A model generated the notes under the pieces. It had not been told where the DNA came from. It did not search any database and worked only from the letters and a program-made list of their open reading frames with translations. A stretch of 51,442 nt of DNA from Candidatus Babeliaceae bacterium (lineage in GTDB: Bacteria; Babelota; Babeliae; Babelales; Babelaceae), in the NCBI GenBank assembly GCA_016933915.1, contig JAFFZZ010000099.1:1-51442 (forward strand), read 5' to 3'. Shown here one piece after another: positions 1 to 6,754 of this stretch. How positions within the stretch are numbered: position 1 is the first letter of the stretch; each line of letters begins with the position of its first letter. The translations under genes and the position numbers were made by a program.

Positions 1-120
1 ACCCTCGGTCACTTTTTCATCGGCATCCTGACCAATAATAAGAAAAGGGATACGAGCAGTGTTGAGCAATAGTTGTCGCGATAGTGATCGCGACGCAAGA
101 AAAATTGTTTTATGAACCAC
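1..120 (-). CDS. maf: Maf family nucleotide pyrophosphatase, N-terminal part (cut by window start)
   Basis: Only the first 40 codons are inside the window, so the 3' part lies before position 1. Reading the minus strand from a GTG at 118-120 gives a start of the type MVHKTIFLASRSLSRQLLL, followed by IPFLIIGQDADEKVTEG. This fits the Maf opening pattern: hydrophobic strand, LAS-x-S-x-x-R phosphate-binding stretch, then a short helix and an IPF...DxDE segment. Maf proteins hydrolyse non-canonical or modified nucleoside triphosphates in the cytoplasm and have been linked to septation control. A GGGAG stretch about 13 bases upstream could serve as ribosome binding site. The gene follows the 53-codon gene at 159-320 by 38 bases on the same strand, so the two may be cotranscribed. 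The call rests on a short stretch and on family recall; the start codon is the least certain part. Confidence 0.7.
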   Translation of the reverse strand, partial: MVHKTIFLASRSLSRQLLLNTARIPFLIIGQDADEKVTEG

Positions 121-158
121 GTTTTATACAACACTCCCACAACAAAACTTAAAAAGGA

Positions 159-320
159 CTAACGCTCTTCAGCATCTTCCATATAATACATCTTGCAAGC
201 AGCACTCTCCTCATCCCTGGCCACAAACAAAAAAGTGTTCCACTCTAAGCCCCCCAACATCCAATGAGAAAAACTACGCTCAGAAAAAATACTACGATAA
301 AAATGGTTAAAACAAGACAT
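159..320 (-). CDS. Small hypothetical protein, 53 aa
   Basis: An open frame from ATG (318-320) to TAG (159-161) encodes 53 residues. It starts MSCFNHFYRS, has an aromatic-rich middle (HWMLGGLEWNTFLFVARD) and ends in the acidic tail MEDAEER. Residue composition looks protein-like rather than random: it is aromatic and mixed-charge, with no rare run of one residue. No clear Shine-Dalgarno sequence precedes the ATG, which weakens the call. It lies 38 bases ahead of maf on the same strand. I do not recognise the family. It could be a real small gene in the maf transcript or a fortuitous open frame. Confidence 0.35.
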   Translation of the reverse strand: MSCFNHFYRSIFSERSFSHWMLGGLEWNTFLFVARDEESAACKMYYMEDAEER

Positions 321-337
321 TAGACAATTACACGCAC

Positions 338-386
338 ATGTCTATCCGACCTTGCTACGCTCACAGTTCAGGACGAGCGGAAAGAA
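338..386. repeat. Dispersed intergenic repeat, copy 1 (degenerate)
   Basis: The stretch CTACGCTCACAGTTCAGGACGAGCGG resembles the better preserved copies near 5549 and 10700, which share a core of TTCGACTCCG...CGCTCAGGACGAACG. It lies between the small gene at 159-320 and tRNA-Gln, outside any supported coding region. Function unknown. Confidence 0.4.
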
Positions 387-452
387 GGTACAAAAAAAGA
401 CGCCTCACGCGTCATCTTCTTCAGAAACTACAATCGAACGAACAAAAAAAAT

Positions 453-527
453 TGGCTGGGGCGGAAGGATTCGAACCTCCGAATGCCAGGACCAAAACCT
501 GGTGCCTTACCGCTTGGCGACGCCCCA
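453..527 (-). tRNA. tRNA-Gln (anticodon TTG), CCA encoded
   Basis: On the minus strand the gene starts TGGGGCG at 527. It has a D-arm (GCCAAGCGGTAAGGC), an anticodon stem CCAGG/CCTGG around the loop TTTTGGT (anticodon TTG), a T-arm with GGTTCGAATCC, and the matching acceptor CGCCCCA, discriminator G and CCA at 453-455. The acceptor stem pairs at all seven positions. It lies 30 bases downstream of spoVG on the same strand, so it is probably processed from that transcript. Confidence 0.96.
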
Positions 528-557
528 AACCGTCATTTTTAAGAAGAGCCGTAAGAA

Positions 558-881
558 CTACTCTTCAACTACATCCTCATCTGATTCAACCTGCGGACCG
601 GTCCAGCTACCTGCTGCAACACTCTCAGCAACCTTACGGTACTCAGAAATAATGCGCTCTTCGATAACCGTTCGCATTTCCGAATTGAGCGGATGAACGA
701 TATCGCGGAAAGTTCCATCTTTGCGACGCCGAGAAGGCATCGAAACAAAGAGACCTTCGCGTCCTTCAATCACTTTCAAATCTCTCACAATAAAGCAACC
801 ATCAAATACGATGGTCGCATAGGCTTTAAGTCTGCCGCTTCCCGTTGCAGGATATACCTTGACTTCTGTAATCTTCATCAT
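558..881 (-). CDS. spoVG: SpoVG family regulator
   Basis: The 107-residue protein begins MMKITEVKVYP and contains the SpoVG signature: KAYATIVFDGCFIVRDLKVIEG, then FVSMPSRRRKDG and FRDIVHPLNSE. SpoVG proteins are small nucleic-acid-binding regulators, which here keep the full single-domain length plus an acidic tail (ESDEDVVEE). The start is placed at ATG 879-881 (or the adjacent ATG 876-878) because AAAGG lies about 7 bases upstream. The frame also runs open upstream to position 920, but no ribosome binding site supports that. A strong promoter sits about 75 bases upstream, and tRNA-Gln follows 30 bases downstream, so both are likely one transcript. Despite the name the protein occurs widely in non-sporulating bacteria. 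The regulatory targets here cannot be read from the sequence. Confidence 0.93.
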   Translation of the reverse strand: MMKITEVKVYPATGSGRLKAYATIVFDGCFIVRDLKVIEGREGLFVSMPSRRRKDGTFRDIVHPLNSEMRTVIEERIISEYRKVAESVAAGSWTGPQVESDEDVVEE

Positions 882-956
882 CTGCAGCCTTTGCAAAATC
901 CAGAGAATTCTCTTATACAATCAATATCACAATTGACACGTGACCGTACATTTTCA

Positions 957-985
957 ATTGTACGAACCATACACACACTTGTCAA
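957..985 (-). promoter_or_regulatory. Sigma-70 type promoter for spoVG
   Basis: On the minus strand TTGACA (985-980) is followed by a 17-base spacer and TACAAT (962-957). This is one of the best consensus matches in the window, in the 126-base gap between rsmH and spoVG, so spoVG and tRNA-Gln can be expressed independently of the rsmH transcript. Confidence 0.8.
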
Positions 986-1007
986 CAACTTTCCCGTCAA
1001 AAACCCT

Positions 1008-1913
1008 CTATTTCACGCCACGGAACTGTGCTGCACGCAGCCGTGCCGAGCGTGCCGACGGATTTTCGTGCACCTCCTCATCCTGCGGGATCACAACTTT
1101 TGGGGTCAAAACCTCGAACAGATCTTTGTTATCGCGAAAATAAGTTTTTACCAGCCGATCTTCTAACGAATGAAAACTAATACAAACAGCGCGGCCCTCC
1201 GGCGCGAGAATCTGCGGAAGATGCCCCAAAAACGTCTGTATATTCTCTAATTCACGATTTACTACAATACGCAACGCCTGAAATACGCGAGTAGCAGGAT
1301 GTAACCCACCAAGCCTCTTTGGCACTACTGACAAAATCACCTTAACCAAGTCTGCCGTAGTTTTTATCGGACGCTCACGACGCGCTGCTACTACTGCTCG
1401 CGCAATACGGCGAGAGAAGCGCTCCTCGCCAAAGGTATGAAAAATATAGGATAACTCTTCTTCTGATGCACGGCGTATGAGCTCTTCTGCCGTCAACTGC
1501 CCATGCGCCTGCGACATACGCATATCAAGTGGTGCAGTACCGGTGAAAGAAAATCCAGCTCGTTCAGTAATTTGAAACTGAGACGTCCCAAAATCTGCTA
1601 AAACACCGTCAACACGAGGAAACCCCTTCTTCTTTAGAAGCTGTGGCAGCTGGGCAAAGTTGCCCCATATTGTTTCAAGGCGCTCACCAAACTGCTCCCT
1701 TACTAGAGCACTATTGCGTTCAAGTGATTCTGCATCCCAATCGCAGGCAATTACCCGACACCCAGGTTCATGCGCAAGAATAGCATAGGTATGACCACCA
1801 CCACCAAAAGTTGCATCAACATAGAGGCCACCAGGCCGCGGAGCAAGATACGTTAACACCTCAGCAATAAGAACCGACTTATGAAACTCAATATTAAAAG
1901 ACTTTTCAACCAC
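1008..1913 (-). CDS. rsmH: 16S rRNA (cytosine-1402 N4) methyltransferase RsmH (MraW)
   Basis: RsmH methylates N4 of C1402 in the ribosomal P site using S-adenosylmethionine. The 301-residue protein, close to the family's usual 310, has the start HKSVLIAEVL and the SAM-binding loop VDATFGGGGHT at about 32-42. It also has the acidic motif CDWDAESL, the conserved DFGTSQFQ stretch, FSFTGTAPLDMRMS, and the C-terminal FHSLEDRLVK block. The start is a GTG at 1911-1913; upstream signal is weak, and the gene follows murF by only 12 bases, so translational coupling is plausible. In many bacteria rsmH heads the division and cell-wall cluster, whereas here it is the last gene of a minus-strand ftsK-murF-rsmH run. 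The DFGTS form of the usual DLGVSS motif is slightly divergent. Confidence 0.96.
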   Translation of the reverse strand: MVEKSFNIEFHKSVLIAEVLTYLAPRPGGLYVDATFGGGGHTYAILAHEPGCRVIACDWDAESLERNSALVREQFGERLETIWGNFAQLPQLLKKKGFPRVDGVLADFGTSQFQITERAGFSFTGTAPLDMRMSQAHGQLTAEELIRRASEEELSYIFHTFGEERFSRRIARAVVAARRERPIKTTADLVKVILSVVPKRLGGLHPATRVFQALRIVVNRELENIQTFLGHLPQILAPEGRAVCISFHSLEDRLVKTYFRDNKDLFEVLTPKVVIPQDEEVHENPSARSARLRAAQFRGVK

Positions 1914-1925
1914 GCGAAATCACTC

Positions 1926-3314
1926 TTACACAAGCTGTTTAACAAGATTTTCTAAACCAACCCCATGCGAACCTTTAACAAGAAGTGCCAATTCATTGTT
2001 TAGACCTATATGTTCGAGGGCAACCGTTACCTCTCGCCAACTTGGCACCAAAACCGTTTGCACCGAAAGCGGAACCGTTTTTTGCGCGGCAGCCATATGC
2101 TCGCCAACTAAAACCACATGACTAACAGAAGGGGCTTTTCTTAAAAACCGGCCAACCTGCCGATGCCAAAAAGAGCTATATGCTCCAAGTCCCAGCATAT
2201 CTCCCAACACGGCAACCTTTGTTCCACTCACCTCTAGTCGCTCAAAAGCAACAAGCGCTTCTCGCACACTCTCAGGATTTGCATTATAGGCATCATTAAT
2301 AATTATACCCTGTCCAGAGCGTAAATTAAGCTGCTCAAAACGACCGGGGACTGCATTGAATTGATGAATAACATCAACGATACATTCGTTGGGGACCCCT
2401 AAGAAACAAGCCGGCCCTGCACTGGCAAGCGCATGAAGAAGGCGTCCCTGGTGAGCTGTTTGCAACTCTACGGCATACCTCTCGCGATAAATCTTGAAAA
2501 ATGCCGAAATAGAAGCCGATCCAAATGTTACCCGGCGAGCCTGAATCTGATTTGTGGTCTTGTACCCAAACTTTACCACCGGATGCGAATACGAAATAGC
2601 AGAAAGAATCGGTTGATCACCATTAACAAAACCAATATTATCCGGCTTGAAAAATTTAAAAATCTGCCGTTTCTCAGCAGCAATGTCCGCTATTTGACCA
2701 AGGGCATCCATATGTTGATGAGCTACCAATGTAATAACCCCCATTGTTGGTTTCACCAGTGCCGCAAGGCGTGCCATTTCACCTGGCTCCGAGATTCCCA
2801 TTTCTACCACCGCACACTGATGCTCAGGCTTAAGCTGCAAAAGAGTTAATGCCGCGCCCACAAGGGTATTGTAATTCCCTTCCGACATAAGACACGACTT
2901 TCCCGCCGCACGAGCCATTGCCGCTATCATCTCTTTGGTAGATGTCTTCCCCAATGAACCAGTCACGCCAACAAGGGGAATAGAAAACTGACTGCGCCAG
3001 GCAGCTGCAAGAACAATAAGCGTTTCTTCTGGCGAATCGACCAAAGCAATTGAAATTTTGTTAAGGATATCCCGGGGCAGCGATTCCACAATGTCACGCC
3101 GCTTCTTCATCATAATGATACCAGTCGCGCCCCGCGCAACCGCATCATTAATAAAGTCATGACCGTCAACTTGTGCGCCTCTACATGCTACAAAAGTTGC
3201 TCTAGGTGTCACCAACCGCGAGTCAATTGCAAACCGCCCAAAGACCGGGTCCCTATCCCCTGCAAAGATAACATCAGGAAGTACAGATTTTAAAAAAGTT
3301 CCCTCAATCCTCAT
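1926..3314 (-). CDS. murF: UDP-N-acetylmuramoyl-tripeptide--D-alanyl-D-alanine ligase MurF
   Basis: MurF adds D-Ala-D-Ala to the UDP-MurNAc-tripeptide, the last cytoplasmic step of peptidoglycan precursor assembly. The 462-residue protein has the N-terminal domain with FAIDSRLVTPRATFVACRG, then the ATP-binding loop GVTGSLGKTSTKEM at about 113-126, EGNYNTLVG, CAVVEMGISEPGEM, a central ligase domain, and the C-terminal NDAYNANPESV block. The start is set at ATG 3312-3314 because AAGAGG lies 5 bases upstream; two in-frame starts further upstream lack such a site. A TTGACA-like -35 lies at 3412-3407 in the 103-base gap after ftsK, but I find no good -10 at the right distance. The presence of murF and uppP argues that this organism makes peptidoglycan. 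Confidence 0.96.
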   Translation of the reverse strand: MRIEGTFLKSVLPDVIFAGDRDPVFGRFAIDSRLVTPRATFVACRGAQVDGHDFINDAVARGATGIIMMKKRRDIVESLPRDILNKISIALVDSPEETLIVLAAAWRSQFSIPLVGVTGSLGKTSTKEMIAAMARAAGKSCLMSEGNYNTLVGAALTLLQLKPEHQCAVVEMGISEPGEMARLAALVKPTMGVITLVAHQHMDALGQIADIAAEKRQIFKFFKPDNIGFVNGDQPILSAISYSHPVVKFGYKTTNQIQARRVTFGSASISAFFKIYRERYAVELQTAHQGRLLHALASAGPACFLGVPNECIVDVIHQFNAVPGRFEQLNLRSGQGIIINDAYNANPESVREALVAFERLEVSGTKVAVLGDMLGLGAYSSFWHRQVGRFLRKAPSVSHVVLVGEHMAAAQKTVPLSVQTVLVPSWREVTVALEHIGLNNELALLVKGSHGVGLENLVKQLV

Positions 3315-3417
3315 GTAACCTCTTTTCATAATCCATAACGGTGACACCAGACAAGAATGTCCGAAATAAAATATTACCTAGTTAAAATGTCTCCGGTTAG
3401 CACATTTGTCAAGAAAA

Positions 3418-5439
3418 TCACGCGCTTCGCGCAACCTTGCGATATCGGCCACGACGATCTGTCAGGAGTATTCCCCGCTCGGTAAGCATTTCAATAAGGC
3501 GTGCCGAGCGATTAAAGCCGATACGAAAACGACGCTGTACCAATGAAATAGATACCTCATCAACCGTCTGTACAAAAGCAACCACCTCGTCGTAGAGCGG
3601 ATCCTCAGCTCCTCCTGTAGAATCACCTGATGTTATGACATCAAATGACTCGTAGGTAACACGTTGGCGGCTCTTCCAAAAATCAACGAGAGAACTAATT
3701 TCGGTATCACGTACTAAGGCACCGTGGTATCGTCCAACACCTTGCGTTGTCAAAAAAAGCAGATCACCTTTTCCAAGCAATCGCTCAGCACCGGGAACAT
3801 CGAGAATGGTACGAGAATCAATTTTTGAAGCAACCTTAAAGGCAAGACGTGATGGAAAATTAACTTTTACCACACCGGTAATCACATCAACAGATGGTCG
3901 CTGTGTCGCAACAATAAGATGTATCCCCGCTGCCCGCGCCATCTGTGCAAGGCGAGCAAGAAGCGGCTCAACGTCGCGCCCTATAGTGACCATAATATCG
4001 GCAAGTTCATCGATCACAACCACCAGGTAGGGTAACGGAACAACACCATGGTATTCGGCAATTTGTCGCACACCTGCTTCCGCAAGTTTTTTATAGCGAC
4101 TCTCCATCTCGGCGACAAGCCACTGCAGTACTCGCGGGACCTGCATAACCTCGGTTACCACCGGGAAGAGAAGATGCGGAAGATCAACATACGAAGCAAA
4201 CTCAAGACGTTTGGGATCAATAAGAATAAGACGCATTTCTTCGGGCGTCTTTGTGTATAGAAGACCGGCCAAAATGGTATTCAGCGCAACCGATTTTCCT
4301 GAACCTGTCGACCCAGCAACCAATAAATGGGGCATCGTTGTCAGGTCAACAATCAAGTCGCGTCCTGCCGTGTCGGCACCAATAAGCAGCGGCAATTTCC
4401 CTTTTAACGCTCCCTCTTGTCGCTGAAGCATGTCTGCCGCAAACACCGTCTCACGTTTCTCGTTGGCAAGCTCAATCCCTATAACTGTCTTTCCTGGAAT
4501 AGGAGCAATAATGCGGACACTCAAAACCCCCAACGCAAGAGCAAGATCATCTTCAAGAGCACAAACATGAGCCACTTTAACCGATGGACCTGGTGCATAT
4601 TCAAAGAGCGTAACAACCGGCCCCCGTCTCCACACAACAACCTTTCCGGGCACGCCATGCCGATGTAATACCTGCTCTAACTGATTTTTTAATGAGACAC
4701 TCTCGCTTTCAATATGAGAAGACTTAAGATCATCGGACACTTGAAAAAGTGAAAGCGATGGTAATGGGTGCTGCTCAATATTTTCAGCGGTTGCAATCGA
4801 CGTAGGTTTTCTAACAGCCTCGTGCCACACAGGATCGCCAAATATACTTTCAGGGGAAACTTCTTTAGGACAGAACCAACACCAAGCATCACCAACCCAA
4901 CGGCACCCACTCACAATCCACCCCAAAAAGAGCGAGAGCCAGGTAAACCTAAAAAGCAGAATCATACCACTTGCAAGTAACATTAAGGCGAAGCCGACGG
5001 CAATCCAATTATCAAAAACCTGCTCAAGAATAACCAGAAAAACAAGCCCAACAACCCCTCCACCGGGAACTCCAAAAACTGAGATAAGCGGAATGGGGGC
5101 AACCAAAGCAGAGAAGCCTATGAGAATCAGCACCAAACCTACTAAACGCCCCATGTCACCATTTTCATGAGGATATCCCCAGAGAAAACAAGCAATAGCA
5201 CCTAACAACACAACAAAGATATATGCCCCATAACCAAAAGTAACAAACAACCATGCTGCCAAAAAAGATCCAATAGATCCAAAGATATTCGCGGTCACAC
5301 ACTCATCAACCGCTGCCACATCTGTCCAAGATGAAGGATCTTCTGCACGGAAAAAAAGCAGTGACAACAGTGAAAAGAGCGCCAACAAAAAAATTAAAAA
5401 TGGTACGAGCTTCGCAATAGAGCGACGAAGGTCTTTCAT
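3418..5439 (-). CDS. ftsK: DNA translocase FtsK/SpoIIIE
   Basis: FtsK is a septum-anchored ATPase that pumps chromosome ends apart at division. The 673-residue protein has about four to five N-terminal membrane segments (about 12-190) and a short linker. The motor domain has PGPSVKVAHV, VIGIELANEKRE, the Walker A loop GSTGSGKS at about 380, the Walker B region VVIDELADIM and ATQRPSVDVITG. At the C-terminus is a winged-helix gamma domain (DEVSISLVQRRFRIGFNRSARLIEMLTERGI) that in the family reads KOPS-type DNA sites. Overall length is much shorter than E. coli FtsK and like SpoIIIE, because the linker is short. Start at ATG 5437-5439, preceded by AGGGGAAG; a TTG directly upstream is an unlikely alternative. 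The intact gamma domain suggests directed translocation and XerCD-type resolution, though no xer gene is in this window. Confidence 0.96.
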   Translation of the reverse strand: MKDLRRSIAKLVPFLIFLLALFSLLSLLFFRAEDPSSWTDVAAVDECVTANIFGSIGSFLAAWLFVTFGYGAYIFVVLLGAIACFLWGYPHENGDMGRLVGLVLILIGFSALVAPIPLISVFGVPGGGVVGLVFLVILEQVFDNWIAVGFALMLLASGMILLFRFTWLSLFLGWIVSGCRWVGDAWCWFCPKEVSPESIFGDPVWHEAVRKPTSIATAENIEQHPLPSLSLFQVSDDLKSSHIESESVSLKNQLEQVLHRHGVPGKVVVWRRGPVVTLFEYAPGPSVKVAHVCALEDDLALALGVLSVRIIAPIPGKTVIGIELANEKRETVFAADMLQRQEGALKGKLPLLIGADTAGRDLIVDLTTMPHLLVAGSTGSGKSVALNTILAGLLYTKTPEEMRLILIDPKRLEFASYVDLPHLLFPVVTEVMQVPRVLQWLVAEMESRYKKLAEAGVRQIAEYHGVVPLPYLVVVIDELADIMVTIGRDVEPLLARLAQMARAAGIHLIVATQRPSVDVITGVVKVNFPSRLAFKVASKIDSRTILDVPGAERLLGKGDLLFLTTQGVGRYHGALVRDTEISSLVDFWKSRQRVTYESFDVITSGDSTGGAEDPLYDEVVAFVQTVDEVSISLVQRRFRIGFNRSARLIEMLTERGILLTDRRGRYRKVARSA

Positions 5440-5736
5440 CAACTTCCCCTAAACCCCTGACCCTTCCTTTTTCACCTCCAGCCTAGAGGCGACCACAATC
5501 AAATTGCAAGACTATGTGTCACATCTCCTTTTTGCACATTATAAGGACCCGTTCGTATCGGTTCGACTCCGATCCGCTCAGGACGAACGAAAAACAAAAA
5601 CGTCATCAAACAAGTGCTCACGCAAGCATCCTCGTTCTAATGATACCCATCCAACCACCCGGTTTAGTTTCACTTCGTTCAGGAAAAGCGGTGAAAAAAA
5701 TGACACAGTTGAAAGTTAACATATACTCCGCAGCGC
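5440..5736. other. Intergenic region between uppP and ftsK with repeat copies
   Basis: This 297-base stretch holds the leader of ftsK on its left side and the 3' flank of uppP on its right. Two copies of the dispersed repeat are embedded (about 5549-5592 and a weaker one about 5663-5692). Open frames across it look composition-poor and have no ribosome binding sites. A minus-strand TTGCAA at about 5508-5503 could be a -35 for ftsK, but no convincing -10 follows. Confidence 0.5.
5549..5592. repeat. Dispersed intergenic repeat, copy 2 (best preserved)
   Basis: The core reads CGTTCGTATCGGTTCGACTC then CGATCCGCTCAGGACGAACG. The ends CGTTCG and CGAACG are inverted, so the unit can fold into an imperfect hairpin. 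Related sequence occurs at 338-386, about 5663-5692 and 10700-10812. All copies are intergenic. Confidence 0.65.
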
Positions 5737-6474
5737 CTACCTCACAAAAAATAAAATAGTTTCGAGTCCAAGAAGATAGATGCCAAAAAGCCACCATCCC
5801 CCCTGAAGCGCAAGGCGTTCGACAATCGCAAGAAAAAAGAGTGCTATAAGCATAGAAAACCATATTGATGCAATCGAACCCCAAGAAAAAAGAGATGCTG
5901 CTTCTGTCGGTGTTAGGAAAAACAACCCAAGTAGCGCCGATGCCGCAAAGAGTGGCACTTGTAACAGACACGAAAATCTAAAAGCGTGCGACGCCGCCAT
6001 GCCTGCCCAACGTGCCGCCGTATACGTTGCCGCCATCCGCGAAACACCGGGCAACGCGATCACCATGCCCTGCACAAGGCCAAGCAAAACGCCATCAGAA
6101 AGACGGGGAATTGAACGTTGCCCGTGCGGCACAAACCAAAGCGATAAGAGCAAGAAAGCTGAAATCGTTATCCCAACGGTTAATGGAAAATGTGGATGCC
6201 ACCAATGAAATATAAGATAGAGAACTGCAGTGATACATTCCGCAACAACTGATGCCTCGAGCCACGCAATAAGTGTCATTTTATACGAACGCCAAGAACG
6301 AAACCACCAGACAATGTCACGCCAAAAATATGCAGCTAATACTAAAACGGTTGGACCATGCGCAACAAAATCAACCGCCAGCGAAGTCGTTAATCCGAGG
6401 AGCGCGGTATGAGTCGAACTACTTATCGGCAATGATTCGAAGATTATCTGAGCACAAACGTAAGCCAGATTCAT
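5737..6474 (-). CDS. uppP: Undecaprenyl-diphosphatase UppP (BacA type)
   Basis: UppP dephosphorylates undecaprenyl diphosphate at the membrane, recycling the lipid carrier for peptidoglycan synthesis. The 245-residue protein is almost entirely hydrophobic, with about seven to eight membrane segments. The family's first motif is present as QIIFESLPISSSTH near the N-terminus (Q-x-x-x-E followed by PISSS). The second appears as GLVQGMVIALPGVSRMAATYT at about 130-150 with the catalytic arginine. Two deviations from consensus are visible: PISSSGH is PISSSTH, and PGxSRSxxT is PGVSRMAAT, with Met in place of the second Ser. AAAGGAA lies 7 bases before the ATG at 6472-6474. Length is slightly below the usual 265-275. 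A related membrane phosphatase role is the only realistic alternative. Confidence 0.87.
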   Translation of the reverse strand: MNLAYVCAQIIFESLPISSSTHTALLGLTTSLAVDFVAHGPTVLVLAAYFWRDIVWWFRSWRSYKMTLIAWLEASVVAECITAVLYLIFHWWHPHFPLTVGITISAFLLLSLWFVPHGQRSIPRLSDGVLLGLVQGMVIALPGVSRMAATYTAARWAGMAASHAFRFSCLLQVPLFAASALLGLFFLTPTEAASLFSWGSIASIWFSMLIALFFLAIVERLALQGGWWLFGIYLLGLETILFFVR

Positions 6475-6675
6475 CAGCAGATTCCTTTAAGAAAAGTATT
6501 TTTTTTAATGTCCAAAAAAAGAACGCCATAATGAGGAGATTCAAGTTGCAATGTCTCGCGCCTTGATCTAGAGTATACGGCAACAGAGGAAATTTGGTCG
6601 ATTAATTGCCGACCATGAATCCGAAAGGAGGAGGCGAGAGTAGATTTCAGGAGCAATTAACATTACACACATTTT

Positions 6676-6704
6676 TTGTTTCAGGGCGCATACGCGCTCA
6701 TAGT
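6676..6704 (+). promoter_or_regulatory. Possible promoter for the cysteine-rich protein gene
   Basis: In the 280-base gap between uppP and the gene at 6755, TTGTTT (6676-6681) is followed by 17 bases and CATAGT (6699-6704), four of six matches to the -10 consensus. The same gap contains an inverted repeat GGTCG...CGACC at about 6597-6615, of unknown role. The promoter match is weak. Confidence 0.3.
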
Positions 6705-6754
6705 TGCCTCTTTTCGGAGCTATTCGAAATGAGAGTATTTTCAAGGAGTATGTT

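Noticed and set aside
338-696. Two overlapping plus-strand open frames of 104 and 114 codons
   Set aside because: They run across the repeat, tRNA-Gln on the other strand and the 3' end of spoVG. Their translations have no protein-like pattern and no ribosome binding site.
3407-3412. TTGACA ahead of murF as part of a promoter
   Set aside because: The hexamer is perfect but no -10 within 15-19 bases reaches four matches. It is mentioned under murF only.
5504-5759. Plus-strand frames of 71 and 81 codons in the uppP-ftsK gap
   Set aside because: They cross two repeat copies, lack ribosome binding sites, and run into the uppP stop region with unstructured composition.
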